NCBI RefSeq assembly: GCF_004917065.1 | Contig: NZ_SSYA01000001.1 | Coordinates: 886,550 to 950,549, forward strand | Direction: 5' to 3' | Length of the DNA stretch: 64,000 bases | Source: Geomonas ferrireducens | GTDB lineage: Bacteria > Desulfobacterota > Desulfuromonadia > Geobacterales > Geobacteraceae | In this document: positions 29,788-37,647 of the stretch, piece by piece | How the letters are laid out: the number at the start of each line of letters is the position of its first letter | How positions within the stretch are numbered: position 1 is the stretch's first letter | The notes under the pieces: generated by a model | Told to the model about the DNA's origin: nothing | What the model saw: only the letters and a program-made list of their open reading frames with translations | Database searches by the model: none | Translations under genes and position numbers: made by a program

Positions 29788-30852
29788 TTAGTAGCGCTCA
29801 AGCTCCCGGTAGAGGGTGGTGCGTCGGACCGGCGTGAAGCCGGCGCCCTTGATCAGTTCGATCATCTGCTGCTGCGACATGCGGAAGCGACATCCCGCCG
29901 CGGCGACGACATTCTCCTCGAGCATGGTCCCCCCGACGTCATTCGCGCCGAAGAAGAGGGCGACCTGGGCCATCTTGGCTCCCTGGGTCACCCAGCTTGC
30001 CTGGATGTTTTTGATGTTGCGCAGCACGATGCGGGAGAGCGCCAGCACCTTCAGGTATTCAACGCCGCTCGCCGTCTCGCCGCCAAGCTCGGTGTTCCCC
30101 GGCTGATAGGTCCAGGGGATGAAGGCGGTGAAACTGCCACCTTCGGCCTGCAGGTCGCGCACCCGGAACAGGTGCTCGACGACGTCCTCGATGCGCTCCT
30201 TGCTGCCGAACATCATAGTCGCCGTGGTGGACATCCCGAGTTTCGCCGCCTCGTGCATCACCGTCGCCCATCCCTGCCACCCGATCTTCTTCGGGGAGAT
30301 CTCGGCGCGCACGCTGTCCACGAGGATCTCGGCGCCGCCGCCCGGGACGGAATCGAGCCCCGCCTCGTTGAGGCGCGCGAGCGTTTCGGGGATGGAGAGT
30401 CCGGAGAGCTTGGCGACATGGGTGATCTCCGCGGGAGAGAGCGAGTGGTTCTGCACGCCGGGGAAGCGGCGCTTGATCTCTCGGAAGAGCTTCTCGAAAT
30501 AGGTGACGTCGAGGGAAGGATGCAGCCCTCCCTGCATCAGGAGCTGGGTGCCCCCCTGGTCCACGAGTTCCTGGATCTTCGCCATGATTTCGCCGTTTTC
30601 CAGCAGGTAGGCGTCGGGGGAGTCGGCGTTTCTGTAGAACGCGCAGAACTTGCACTGCGACTCGCAGACGTTGGTGTAATTGACGTTGCGGTCGACCACG
30701 AAGCTCACGCACCCATCCGGGTGCATGGTGCGGCGGATAGTGTCGGCGATGCGACCGACGGCAACGAGGTCCCCCTCGGTGAGGCACCAGAGGGCTTCTT
30801 CACGGGTCAGTTCGGCGCCGGAGGCTACTTTATCTTTTATGGTTTTGAGCAT
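29788..30852 (-). CDS. mqnC: Cyclic dehypoxanthinyl futalosine synthase
   Basis: This 354-residue radical-SAM enzyme of the futalosine menaquinone pathway cyclises dehypoxanthinyl futalosine. The Fe-S motif CESQCKFC lies near residue 63 and the family segments [16 protein letters not shown] and [12 protein letters not shown] are present. It lies 100 bases downstream of mqnE on the same strand. The two enzymes are homologous, but each carries its own family signature. Confidence 0.93.
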   Translation of the reverse strand: MLKTIKDKVASGAELTREEALWCLTEGDLVAVGRIADTIRRTMHPDGCVSFVVDRNVNYTNVCESQCKFCAFYRNADSPDAYLLENGEIMAKIQELVDQGGTQLLMQGGLHPSLDVTYFEKLFREIKRRFPGVQNHSLSPAEITHVAKLSGLSIPETLARLNEAGLDSVPGGGAEILVDSVRAEISPKKIGWQGWATVMHEAAKLGMSTTATMMFGSKERIEDVVEHLFRVRDLQAEGGSFTAFIPWTYQPGNTELGGETASGVEYLKVLALSRIVLRNIKNIQASWVTQGAKMAQVALFFGANDVGGTMLEENVVAAAGCRFRMSQQQMIELIKGAGFTPVRRTTLYRELERY

Positions 30853-30952
30853 GGTAAACCTGCCATTTTCTTTCGGCTCGCGAGCAACGGGGTGTGGACC
30901 CGGTGGACCTGGTGAGGCAGTGGAGCTGGTGGACCGACCGTGGACGGGGATG

Positions 30953-32029
30953 CTAGTAAACGCGCAGTTCGCGGTAGAGCGTGTCGCGCTCGACCGGGGT
31001 GCGCCCCGCCTTGCGGATCATGGCGACGATAGCGTCGCGGCTCATCGCCTGCGGCGTCTCGGCGCCGGCATCGTGGCCGATGCGTTCCTCTACCACGGTC
31101 CCGTCGAGGTCGTTGACGCCGAAGCAGAGCGCGACCTGCGCGATCTTCTCTCCGAGCATGACCCAGTAGGCCTTCACGTTGGCGAAGTTGTCGAGATAGA
31201 TGCGGCCGACCGCCAGGGTCCGCAGGTCGTCGACGCCGCTCGTGCCGCTTCCGCCGATCTTAAGCTGCGAGTGCTCGGGCTGGAAGGCAAGCGGGATGAA
31301 AACCTGGAAGCCGCCGGTTACGTCTTGCAGCTCCCTCAACTGACGCATGTGATCGACGCGGTCGGCAACGCTCTCCAGGTGCCCGTAGAGCATGGTGGCG
31401 TTCGACTTCAGCCCTGCCTCGTGCACCTGTTTCATGATCGAGAGCCACTCTGCGCCGCTAATCTTCTCGGGGCAGAGCTGGTTGCGGATTTCCGGGGCGA
31501 AGATCTCGGCGCCGCCGCCGGGAAGCGAACCGAGCCCGGCCTCTTTGAGCTTCTCGAGGGTCTGCGGGATGGTGAGCTTGGCAAGGTCGGCAAGGTAAGC
31601 GATCTCGACCGCGGTGAAGGCCTTCACGTGGAGGTCGGGGGAGACCGCCTTGATGGTAGCGAGCAGTTCCAGATAGAACTCGAAGGGTAGATCGGGGTGC
31701 AGCCCCCCGACTACGTGGATCTCGGTAGCCCCCTGCTGCAGCGCCTCCTCGGCCCGGGCACGCACCTCGTCCATGGACATCAGGTAGGCGCCCTTCTCGC
31801 CGGGCCTTCTGAAGAAGGCGCAGAAGCGGCAGCGGTTCACGCAGATGTTGGTGTGGTTGATGTGGCGGTTGACGTTGAAGAAGACCTTGCGGCCGTTGCG
31901 CCGCTCGTTCACGGTCTGGGCCAGTTCACCAAGCGCCAAGAGGTCGGGGTACTCAAAGAGAAAGAGCGCCTCGGCTTCGTCGATGCGCACTCCGGAATTT
32001 ACTTTTTCTGCTATCGCTGCAAAATTCAT
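30953..32029 (-). CDS. mqnE: Aminofutalosine synthase
   Basis: This 358-residue radical-SAM enzyme condenses 3-[(1-carboxyvinyl)oxy]benzoate with SAM to aminofutalosine, the first committed radical step of the futalosine pathway. The motif CVNRCRFC lies near residue 62, followed by GGLHPDLPFEFYLELL and SLPGGGAEIF. It is preceded by the ubiX-like, ubiA-like and ubiD-like genes of the same pathway on the same strand. Confidence 0.93.
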   Translation of the reverse strand: MNFAAIAEKVNSGVRIDEAEALFLFEYPDLLALGELAQTVNERRNGRKVFFNVNRHINHTNICVNRCRFCAFFRRPGEKGAYLMSMDEVRARAEEALQQGATEIHVVGGLHPDLPFEFYLELLATIKAVSPDLHVKAFTAVEIAYLADLAKLTIPQTLEKLKEAGLGSLPGGGAEIFAPEIRNQLCPEKISGAEWLSIMKQVHEAGLKSNATMLYGHLESVADRVDHMRQLRELQDVTGGFQVFIPLAFQPEHSQLKIGGSGTSGVDDLRTLAVGRIYLDNFANVKAYWVMLGEKIAQVALCFGVNDLDGTVVEERIGHDAGAETPQAMSRDAIVAMIRKAGRTPVERDTLYRELRVY

Positions 32030-32052
32030 AGCTGCTTTTTTCCTTTCTTGTC

Positions 32053-32097
32053 GGACGTCGGACCAGTCGGACCAGTCGGACCAGTCGGACAGTCGGA
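32053..32097. repeat. Short tandem repeat, GTCGGACCA-type unit
   Basis: The unit GTCGGACCA (9-bp) is repeated about three times with degenerate copies on both sides, in the 98-base gap between mqnM and mqnE. It is non-coding and resembles repeats at other places in this window. Confidence 0.8.
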
Positions 32098-32127
32098 CGG
32101 GTTTGAAGGGCCCAGCTCACAAGCCCG

Positions 32128-32739
32128 CTATGCTTCAGCACCCCAGCGCTTGAAGAGATCGTGCTCGACCTGCACGCTGTCCAGCACCTTCCCCACCACG
32201 AAGTCCACCAGATCCTCAAGGCTTTGCGGCTTGTGGTAGAAGCCGGGCATCGCGGGGACGATGCGCACACCCAACCGGGAGAGCTTCAGCATGTGCTCCA
32301 GGTGTATCGCGTTGAAGGGGGTCTCACGGGGTACCAGCACGAGCGGGCGCCCCTCCTTGAGCATCACGTCGGCGGCACGCTCGAGCAGGTTGCCCGCGTT
32401 GCCGCAACTGATGCGGGAGAGCGTCCCCATGGAACATGGCACCACGATCATGGCATCCGGCGCGGAGGAACCGCTGGCGATGGGGGCGAAAAGGTCATCG
32501 CTGGCGTAGTAACGCAGCCCGTCACCCTCATACCCCAGCCAGCCGCGCAACTGTTCCTGCACCTCTGCGGCCGTCCCGCCCCAGGAAAGCCCGCACTCCT
32601 CGCGCAGGACGGTGAACCCCGCCGCGGTGAGCAGGACGCTGACCCGGGCACCCCCCTTGAGCAGTTCCTCGACAACCCTAAGCCCGTACACACTGCCGGA
32701 GGCACCGGTTATGGCGACGACGAAGTGCCGCTTACTCAC
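32128..32739 (-). CDS. mqnM: UbiX-family flavin prenyltransferase
   Basis: This 203-residue protein has the UbiX signature AITGASGSVYGLR at its N-terminus and PCSMGTLSRISCGNAGNLL near residue 103. Such enzymes make prenylated FMN, the cofactor of UbiD-type decarboxylases. Its location between the ubiA-like and mqnE genes supports a role in late futalosine-pathway decarboxylation. Start and upstream stop overlap by four bases (ATGA). The mqnM symbol is by context; ubiX would also be acceptable. Confidence 0.88.
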   Translation of the reverse strand: MSKRHFVVAITGASGSVYGLRVVEELLKGGARVSVLLTAAGFTVLREECGLSWGGTAAEVQEQLRGWLGYEGDGLRYYASDDLFAPIASGSSAPDAMIVVPCSMGTLSRISCGNAGNLLERAADVMLKEGRPLVLVPRETPFNAIHLEHMLKLSRLGVRIVPAMPGFYHKPQSLEDLVDFVVGKVLDSVQVEHDLFKRWGAEA

Positions 32740-33605
32740 AGCGCACCCGCGGTCATCGTGTCCAGCAACGTGGCGAAAAAGAGGGTCACGCTGATGTAAC
32801 CGTTCATGTTGAAGAAGGCGGCATCGAGACAGGCGAGGTCCCCGCCGCGCAACAGGTAATGCTCATACAGCAGCATTCCGCAGGTGGCGACCACACCGGC
32901 CAGGAAGAAATGGCCGAGCCCGAGGTGGGAATAAAGGCCGATCAGGAAAAGACAGGAAACGACATGGAAGATGCGCGAGGTCCAGAGCGACCCGTTGACG
33001 CCTAGCCTCGCCGGAATGGAATGCAGCCCGCTTGCGCGGTCGAAGTCCATGTCCTGCAGCGCGTAGAGGATGTCGAAACCGGCCACCCAGAACAGCACGG
33101 CGAAGGCAAGCAGGAAGGCGGGGAGATCGGCGCTGCCGCGAATGGCGATCCATGCACCGAGCGGTGCCCCGGCAAGGCAGATGCCCAGGACCACGTGTGC
33201 CAGCGAGGTAAAGCGCTTGCAGTACGAGTAGAGCAGGATGAAACCGAGTGCCACCGGTGAAAGGTAGAGGCAGAGCGGGTTCAGCATGCGCGCCGCAAAA
33301 AGCATGAGCAGCACGGAAATGGCGATGAAAAAGAGCACGGCGCCGCGCCCCAGAAGGCCCGCCGGAATGGCGCGCCCCGCGGTGCGCGGGTTTCTGCCGT
33401 CGATCTCGGCGTCGATCACCCGGTTGAGCCCCATGGCTGCGGTACGCGCCCCGACCATGGCGAGGATGATCCACCCCACCTGGGCCAGCGTCGGCACCCC
33501 ACGGGCGGCCAGTACGGCACCGGTGAAGGCGAAGGGAAGCGCGAAAATGGTGTGGCTGAACTTTATCATCTCCAGGAAAATTCTTACCCTGGCGTATATC
33601 GTCAT
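32736..33605 (-). CDS. mqnP: UbiA-family prenyltransferase (naphthoate prenylation)
   Basis: This 289-residue polytopic membrane enzyme has the two Asp-rich prenyl-diphosphate/Mg sites: NRVIDAEIDGRNPRT near residue 67 and LQDMDFDRASGL near residue 187. Several hydrophobic helices fill the rest. It should prenylate 1,4-dihydroxy-6-naphthoate. The ATG at 33605 is chosen because GGAG lies five bases before it; an upstream in-frame ATG at 33629 has no such site. It is coupled to the ubiD-like gene upstream and the ubiX-like gene downstream. Confidence 0.88.
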   Translation of the reverse strand: MTIYARVRIFLEMIKFSHTIFALPFAFTGAVLAARGVPTLAQVGWIILAMVGARTAAMGLNRVIDAEIDGRNPRTAGRAIPAGLLGRGAVLFFIAISVLLMLFAARMLNPLCLYLSPVALGFILLYSYCKRFTSLAHVVLGICLAGAPLGAWIAIRGSADLPAFLLAFAVLFWVAGFDILYALQDMDFDRASGLHSIPARLGVNGSLWTSRIFHVVSCLFLIGLYSHLGLGHFFLAGVVATCGMLLYEHYLLRGGDLACLDAAFFNMNGYISVTLFFATLLDTMTAGAL

Positions 33606-33632
33606 CTCTACTCCTGCGTGACTGCTCATGAA

Positions 33633-35000
33633 CTACCTTTCCCGCCCGTCGCTGTCGAAGAAGCCGTACTCACGCCACCTCTTCTCCACTCGGGCGCTTA
33701 TCGATGCGTCCTGCCGTAATTTATCCGATGCAAGCCCCCCTTCCTCCGGAAGCTTGCCTGTCGCGTCGACCCCGAGGCAGCCGTCGGGCGTCACCACCAG
33801 GTCGCGCGGAAATTGAACCGAATTCAGCGCCTGCCAAAACCCTTCCGCAAGGGTCAGCTCCCCTTCCGGCCTATCCACGACCACCAGGAGTTTTCCCCGT
33901 TTCAGCCATCCCTCGCTGCGCAGCCTCTCCAGGACCCGTCGCCCGTCCCCCGGCGCCTTCTTTTCGATGGCGACGATGGCGCAGCCGTGAAAGATCCCCT
34001 CCAAAGGCATGACCAAGTCGACTATCTCGGGACAATCGCGCCGCAAAAGCGGGAGCAGCAGCCGCTCGCCGGCCTTGGCGAGGTAGCAGTCTTCCATGGG
34101 CGGAGGTCCGACCACGGTGGCCTGGCAGATGAGATCTTTCCTGTGGGTGATGCAGGTTACCCGCAGCAGCGGGACCTCTTCCCCCGGATCGTATGCGCCG
34201 GTGTGGTTCCCGAAAGGCCCCTCGCCCCGGGTCGCGCCCGGCTCGATGACCCCTTCGATCACCATCTCGGCGAAGGCCGGAACCAGGAGATCCGAATCGA
34301 GGCAGCGCGACATCTCCACCGGCGCCCCTTCCAGGTAGCCGGCGAAAGTAACCTCGTCCACTCCTTGCGGCAGGGGGAGCGCGGCAGCCAGGGTCAGTGC
34401 TGGAGCCGCACCTACCGCGATGGCGACCGGCATGGGTTTGCCGGCATCGAGGTACTTTTGCCAGTGCGCATGCCCACCGCTTCCCGGCTTCCACCGAATC
34501 CCCGCGGACCGCTCATCGAAGATGCGAACCCGGTACATGCCGCAGTTGGCGGCGCCGGTGTCGTGGTCGCGCGTGAAGACTAGGGGAAGGGTGATGAAGC
34601 GCCCTTGCTCGCCGGGCCAGCTCTTCAGGAAAGGGTAACGTCCCAAGTCCGGTGTACGACAGACCACTTCCTGACAGGAAGGGTGCCGCACCAAACGCGG
34701 CGCCGGGGCCAGGTCCGGAGATTCAAGCAGGTGTTCCATCTTGCCGGTCAGTTGGGAGAGGTTCTCAACCTGGAGCGCGAGCGCCATCCGCAGGGGTGAG
34801 CCGAAGAGGTTTGTTGCCAGCGGGTGTGAACTTCCCTTCACGCTCTCAAAGAGAAGCGCCTTGCCGCCGTTGGGGAGCTTGCTCTGGCGATCCGTGATGC
34901 AGGCGATCTCCAGTTCGGGATCGACCTCCGCATCCACCCGCTGCAGTTCTCCCGCCGCGTCCAGCTCGGCAAGAAAGCCGCGTAAGTCCCTGATGGCCAT
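33633..35000 (-). CDS. mqnL: UbiD-family menaquinone decarboxylase
   Basis: This 455-residue protein is a UbiD-type decarboxylase that would use prenylated FMN. Conserved segments include CGMYRVRIFD near residue 155 and EGPFGNHTGAYDPGEE near residue 270. In the futalosine route it decarboxylates the naphthoate intermediate. The ATG at 35000 is preferred because GGAG precedes it by five bases; a GTG two codons upstream is also open. It is the first gene of mqnL-mqnP-mqnM-mqnE-mqnC. Confidence 0.9.
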   Translation of the reverse strand: MAIRDLRGFLAELDAAGELQRVDAEVDPELEIACITDRQSKLPNGGKALLFESVKGSSHPLATNLFGSPLRMALALQVENLSQLTGKMEHLLESPDLAPAPRLVRHPSCQEVVCRTPDLGRYPFLKSWPGEQGRFITLPLVFTRDHDTGAANCGMYRVRIFDERSAGIRWKPGSGGHAHWQKYLDAGKPMPVAIAVGAAPALTLAAALPLPQGVDEVTFAGYLEGAPVEMSRCLDSDLLVPAFAEMVIEGVIEPGATRGEGPFGNHTGAYDPGEEVPLLRVTCITHRKDLICQATVVGPPPMEDCYLAKAGERLLLPLLRRDCPEIVDLVMPLEGIFHGCAIVAIEKKAPGDGRRVLERLRSEGWLKRGKLLVVVDRPEGELTLAEGFWQALNSVQFPRDLVVTPDGCLGVDATGKLPEEGGLASDKLRQDASISARVEKRWREYGFFDSDGRER

Positions 35001-35373
35001 GCACACTCCGCAAATAACCTGAACTGCAAGTTTTTAACACTTCCACTGGGCGATGACAACGTTTTTCTTCCCCCAGACCAGGGCGCCCAAAGCCTCCCGC
35101 GCACCCCCAGTCTCAGTCTCCGGAATGCGCAGCTGTTCATGAGCCTTCGCCCTGGACTTGGGCAGGACGTGCTGCTAGCCAAGTTTAGTACAGCACCCCT
35201 CAAAGCTGCGCAAACGCTGCACATCAACTTTTTGAAAATAGCGAGCAAAATTTCTCCAGTTCACACAAATTAATGCCGATAAGTGAACTACATACGACGA
35301 TTCTTTCACATGAGAAAATTCTGGCACCGTGTATGTAATAGAGGTAGCAACCACGTAAACAGGGGGGGCTTCC
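35001..35373. other. Divergent intergenic region
   Basis: I see no credible gene in this 373-base stretch between mqnL and the lipoprotein gene. It becomes AT-rich after about 35215, so promoters for both directions are likely here, but I cannot place them with confidence. Confidence 0.4.
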
Positions 35374-35979
35374 ATGAACACCTACACCACCACAAACTAC
35401 ACATTCCGCAAAAGCTCATTCAGCGCCAGGACCAGGGCGCTTCTTCTCTCGATTGCCTTGGTGGTCCTCGCCGGCTGCGGCGGTGGCGGAGGCAGCAGCG
35501 CCCCTGCAGGTGTCGACACGACTCCGACCGCGCCGAGCAACTCCTACACCATCACGAGCGACGGCTACGGGCTGGTAAAGGCGACTTACCTCTCCTCTAG
35601 CAAATCCGATCTCGGCATCGTGTTCCGCGCCGCCATCGCGACGAGCCTCACCGATCCGGACTACAAGACGGTCACCCGCATCGACATCGACCCGGGTGCA
35701 GCGATCACGCCGCAGGTGGTGTACTCCTTGGGGAGCGGTGGAGCGGCCCCGGCCTTCCCCGGCAGCGTCTACTTCCTCAACGGGCAACCTTCTACCCTGA
35801 TCAGAACGATCGGCGGCACGATCAGCTTCACCCGTTACGGCAACAACACCGGGGACAGGGTGAGCGGCAGCTACAACGCGATAATCGAAGACGACAACAA
35901 CCCGGCCAAGCCTACCTACACGATCGCCGCGAGCTTCGACTTCGTGATCGACAGCTACGGCCCGGCACCGGCCCCTTAA
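35374..35979 (+). CDS. Putative lipoprotein of unknown function
   Basis: This 201-residue protein has an unusually long n-region (about 20 residues), a hydrophobic core and the lipobox LAGC at residues 32-35, followed by a Gly/Ser-rich linker. The mature part is Thr/Ser-rich and probably beta-structured, with no recognised domain. A GGGGGG tract precedes the ATG by seven bases. A strong terminator separates it from the downstream riboswitches, so it is not part of the DUF11 operon. Confidence 0.7.
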   Translation: MNTYTTTNYTFRKSSFSARTRALLLSIALVVLAGCGGGGGSSAPAGVDTTPTAPSNSYTITSDGYGLVKATYLSSSKSDLGIVFRAAIATSLTDPDYKTVTRIDIDPGAAITPQVVYSLGSGGAAPAFPGSVYFLNGQPSTLIRTIGGTISFTRYGNNTGDRVSGSYNAIIEDDNNPAKPTYTIAASFDFVIDSYGPAPAP

Positions 35980-36016
35980 CCAAACGTTCACCGCCCCATA
36001 AAAAGCCTGATAAACC

Positions 36017-36058
36017 ACCGCCGTCGGCAGCAACACTGCCGACGGCGGTTTCTTTTTG
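36017..36058 (+). terminator. Intrinsic terminator
   Basis: A perfect 14-bp stem (starting ACCGCCGTCGGCAG) with a CAACA loop is followed by TTCTTTTT. It lies after the lipoprotein gene. Confidence 0.93.
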
Positions 36059-36361
36059 CCCTCCAGCCAGCCCCCTTGATCGAAAGCCGACTCATGAATG
36101 AAGCAGGGTGCCACCCGTCGCAGCGGCAAGACAGATGCGCCAACGCATCCGCCCTACCTCTCATTGGAAAAATAACTTTATATTTTTCAAGCAATTTGGT
36201 ATTGTGGCGCGATTTTGTAGGACATAAGATGGCGGACATCTAAGCACACTCGGAAGTGCCCCTGGAGATCGACGCCGTAACCACTCGACAATATTGGTAT
36301 AACCAGTTTCCAACTAATCAAAGGAAGGCATGGTTCCATAGCTCACCTAAAGACATAGCTT

Positions 36362-36462
36362 ACTCCGATAACGGCAAACCCGGAGCAATCCGGCGACGCA
36401 AAGCCACGGGTCCACTGCAAGCAAGCAGGGGATAGCCGGGCTACCGAAGAGCATCTGGAGTC
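36362..36462 (+). ncRNA. GEMM-I cyclic-dinucleotide riboswitch aptamer, copy 1
   Basis: The RNA shows the GEMM-I hallmarks in order: GGCAAACC at 36373-36380, a stem CCGGA / TCCGG capped by a GNRA loop (GCAA), then GACGCAAAGCC, a second hairpin and the GCCGGGCTACCGA segment. An outer stem ACTCC (36362-36366) / GGAGT (36457-36461) closes it. GEMM-I RNAs bind c-di-GMP, and a Geobacter subgroup binds 3',3'-cGAMP. The base just 5' of GGCAAACC is C, so I cannot assign the ligand by eye. A terminator follows, which implies transcriptional control. Confidence 0.95.
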
Positions 36463-36500
36463 AGGCCCGCAAGGGAAAGCTGCGCTTTCCCACCGGATAG

Positions 36501-36540
36501 AGATGCCCGTCTCCATTTATATGCAGACGGGTATTTTTGT
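36501..36540 (+). terminator. Expression-platform terminator of GEMM copy 1
   Basis: CCCGTCT (36506-36512) pairs with AGACGGG (36525-36531) and is followed by TATTTTTGT. A second hairpin, GGGAAAGC / GCTTTCCC at 36473-36490, lies between aptamer and terminator and may take part in switching. Confidence 0.85.
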
Positions 36541-36632
36541 ATCATAAGTATGAAAGCGTGAAAGCTGGCTTATAAAGTTTTCAACCGATCAAAGGAAGGC
36601 ATGGTTCCATAGCTCACCTAAAGACATAGCTT

Positions 36633-36732
36633 ACTCCGATAACGGCAAACCCGGAGCAATCCGGCGACGCAAAGCCACGGGTCCACTGCGAGCAGCAAGG
36701 GATAGCCGGGCTACCGAAGAGCATCTGGAGTC
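36633..36732 (+). ncRNA. GEMM-I cyclic-dinucleotide riboswitch aptamer, copy 2
   Basis: This aptamer is nearly identical to copy 1, offset by 271 bases, with GGCAAACC at 36644-36651, the same GNRA-capped stem, GACGCAAAGCC and the outer stem ACTCC / GGAGT. The main difference is in the second hairpin, where the loop of copy 1 (CTGCAAGCAAGCAG) is changed to a shorter CTGCGAGCAG. The base before GGCAAACC is again C. It is followed by its own terminator and then the DUF11 operon. Confidence 0.95.
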
Positions 36733-36770
36733 AGGCCCGCAAGGGAAAGCTGCGCTTTCCCACCGGACAG

Positions 36771-36813
36771 AGATGCCCGTCTCCATTTTCATATGCAGAC
36801 GGGTATTTTTGTA
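36771..36813 (+). terminator. Expression-platform terminator of GEMM copy 2
   Basis: CCCGTCT (36776-36782) pairs with AGACGGG (36797-36803), followed by TATTTTTGT. It is about 110 bases upstream of the first DUF11 gene. Confidence 0.85.
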
Positions 36814-36924
36814 TCAGAAACATGAAACTCAGCAAATAGCCGTATAAGCGACACTTATGACGAAAACAAAGAAAAACTAATCCGTGCAAAAACAAGAGCA
36901 CAACGAGCACAACAAGGAGAAGAA

Positions 36925-37422
36925 ATGAAAAGAACCAGTAGGTTATTCGCAGGCGCCGTAGGTTTGATACTGGCGGCAATGCCGCTGTCCGCATGGGCGC
37001 AGCCCAAGGTGGCCATCACCATCAAGGCCGAGAAAGAGGTGAGTGTCACCGCCAAGGGGAAACAGGTTAAGAAACGGGTCGCGGCCAAAGGAGTGCAGCC
37101 GGGCGAGGAGATCATCTACACCCTCAACTACGTCAACTCCGGTACCGATGCCGCCAAAGACGTGATCATCAGTGATCCGATCCCTGCCGGGACCTCGTAC
37201 ATCCCAGGCAGCGCGAGCGAGACCGGCGACCTCTCATTCTCCATCGACAAGGGGAAAACCTTCAAGAAGCCGACACTGCTCACCTACGAGGTGAAGGGGA
37301 GCACCGGGAAACCGGAGAAGAAGGTGGCGTCCCCGGACGATTATACCGATGTGCGCTGGACCATCCCCCAGGTGCCTGCAGGTGGCAAGGGATCGGTCAG
37401 CTTTAAGGTAAAAGTGAAATAG
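36925..37422 (+). CDS. Exported DUF11-domain protein (small)
   Basis: This 165-residue protein has a signal peptide cleaved near AWA-Q (residue 25). It is made of a single DUF11-type beta-sandwich: VQPGEEIIYTLNYVNSG, then VIISDPIPAGTSYIPGSA and a C-terminal strand ending SFKVKVK. DUF11 domains are typical of long surface proteins. AAGGAG stands five bases before the ATG. It is the first gene after the tandem riboswitches, so its expression should depend on the cyclic dinucleotide level. Confidence 0.85.
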   Translation: MKRTSRLFAGAVGLILAAMPLSAWAQPKVAITIKAEKEVSVTAKGKQVKKRVAAKGVQPGEEIIYTLNYVNSGTDAAKDVIISDPIPAGTSYIPGSASETGDLSFSIDKGKTFKKPTLLTYEVKGSTGKPEKKVASPDDYTDVRWTIPQVPAGGKGSVSFKVKVK

Positions 37423-37481
37423 TTATCAACGCAGAACGACTAGAGGAAAACAAAACGACAAGTTACGTACAAAGGAGGCAT

Positions 37482-37496
37482 ATGACACAAGACTAA
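37482..37496 (+). other. Four-codon mini-ORF behind a strong ribosome site
   Basis: AAAGGAGG is followed three bases later by ATG ACA CAA GAC TAA. This is either a relic of a deleted gene start or a ribosome-loading site between the first and second DUF11 genes. I cannot say whether it is translated. Confidence 0.35.
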
Positions 37497-37508
37497 ACCG
37501 AAGCCCCA

Positions 37509-37601
37509 CAGAATCAGCAGAATCAGCAGAATCAGCAGAATCAGCAGTAACAGCAGTAACAGCAGTAACAGCAGTAACAGCAGTAACAGCAGTAACAGCA
37601 G
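37509..37601. repeat. 9-bp tandem repeat array in the DUF11 operon
   Basis: Four copies of CAGAATCAG are followed by six copies of CAGTAACAG and a final CAG. The array lies in the 225-base gap between the first and second DUF11 genes, ending 46 bases before the next ATG. The two half-arrays differ by two base changes per unit, so each seems to have expanded separately. Confidence 0.95.
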
Positions 37602-37647
37602 GACCTTTTATTTTTTATTGAAATGAAGCAGTACAAAAGGAGATCTT

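Larger units (their letters stand above)
36317..36815. repeat. Tandem duplication of the riboswitch unit
   Basis: A block of about 228 bases beginning ATCAAAGGAAGG and ending after the terminator T-run is present twice (36317-36544 and 36588-36815) with a few substitutions and small indels. The unique spacer between them is about 43 bases. Confidence 0.92.

Noticed and set aside
37509-37601. Possible CRISPR array
   Set aside because: The units are contiguous 9-mers without spacers and without cas genes nearby. It is a simple tandem repeat.
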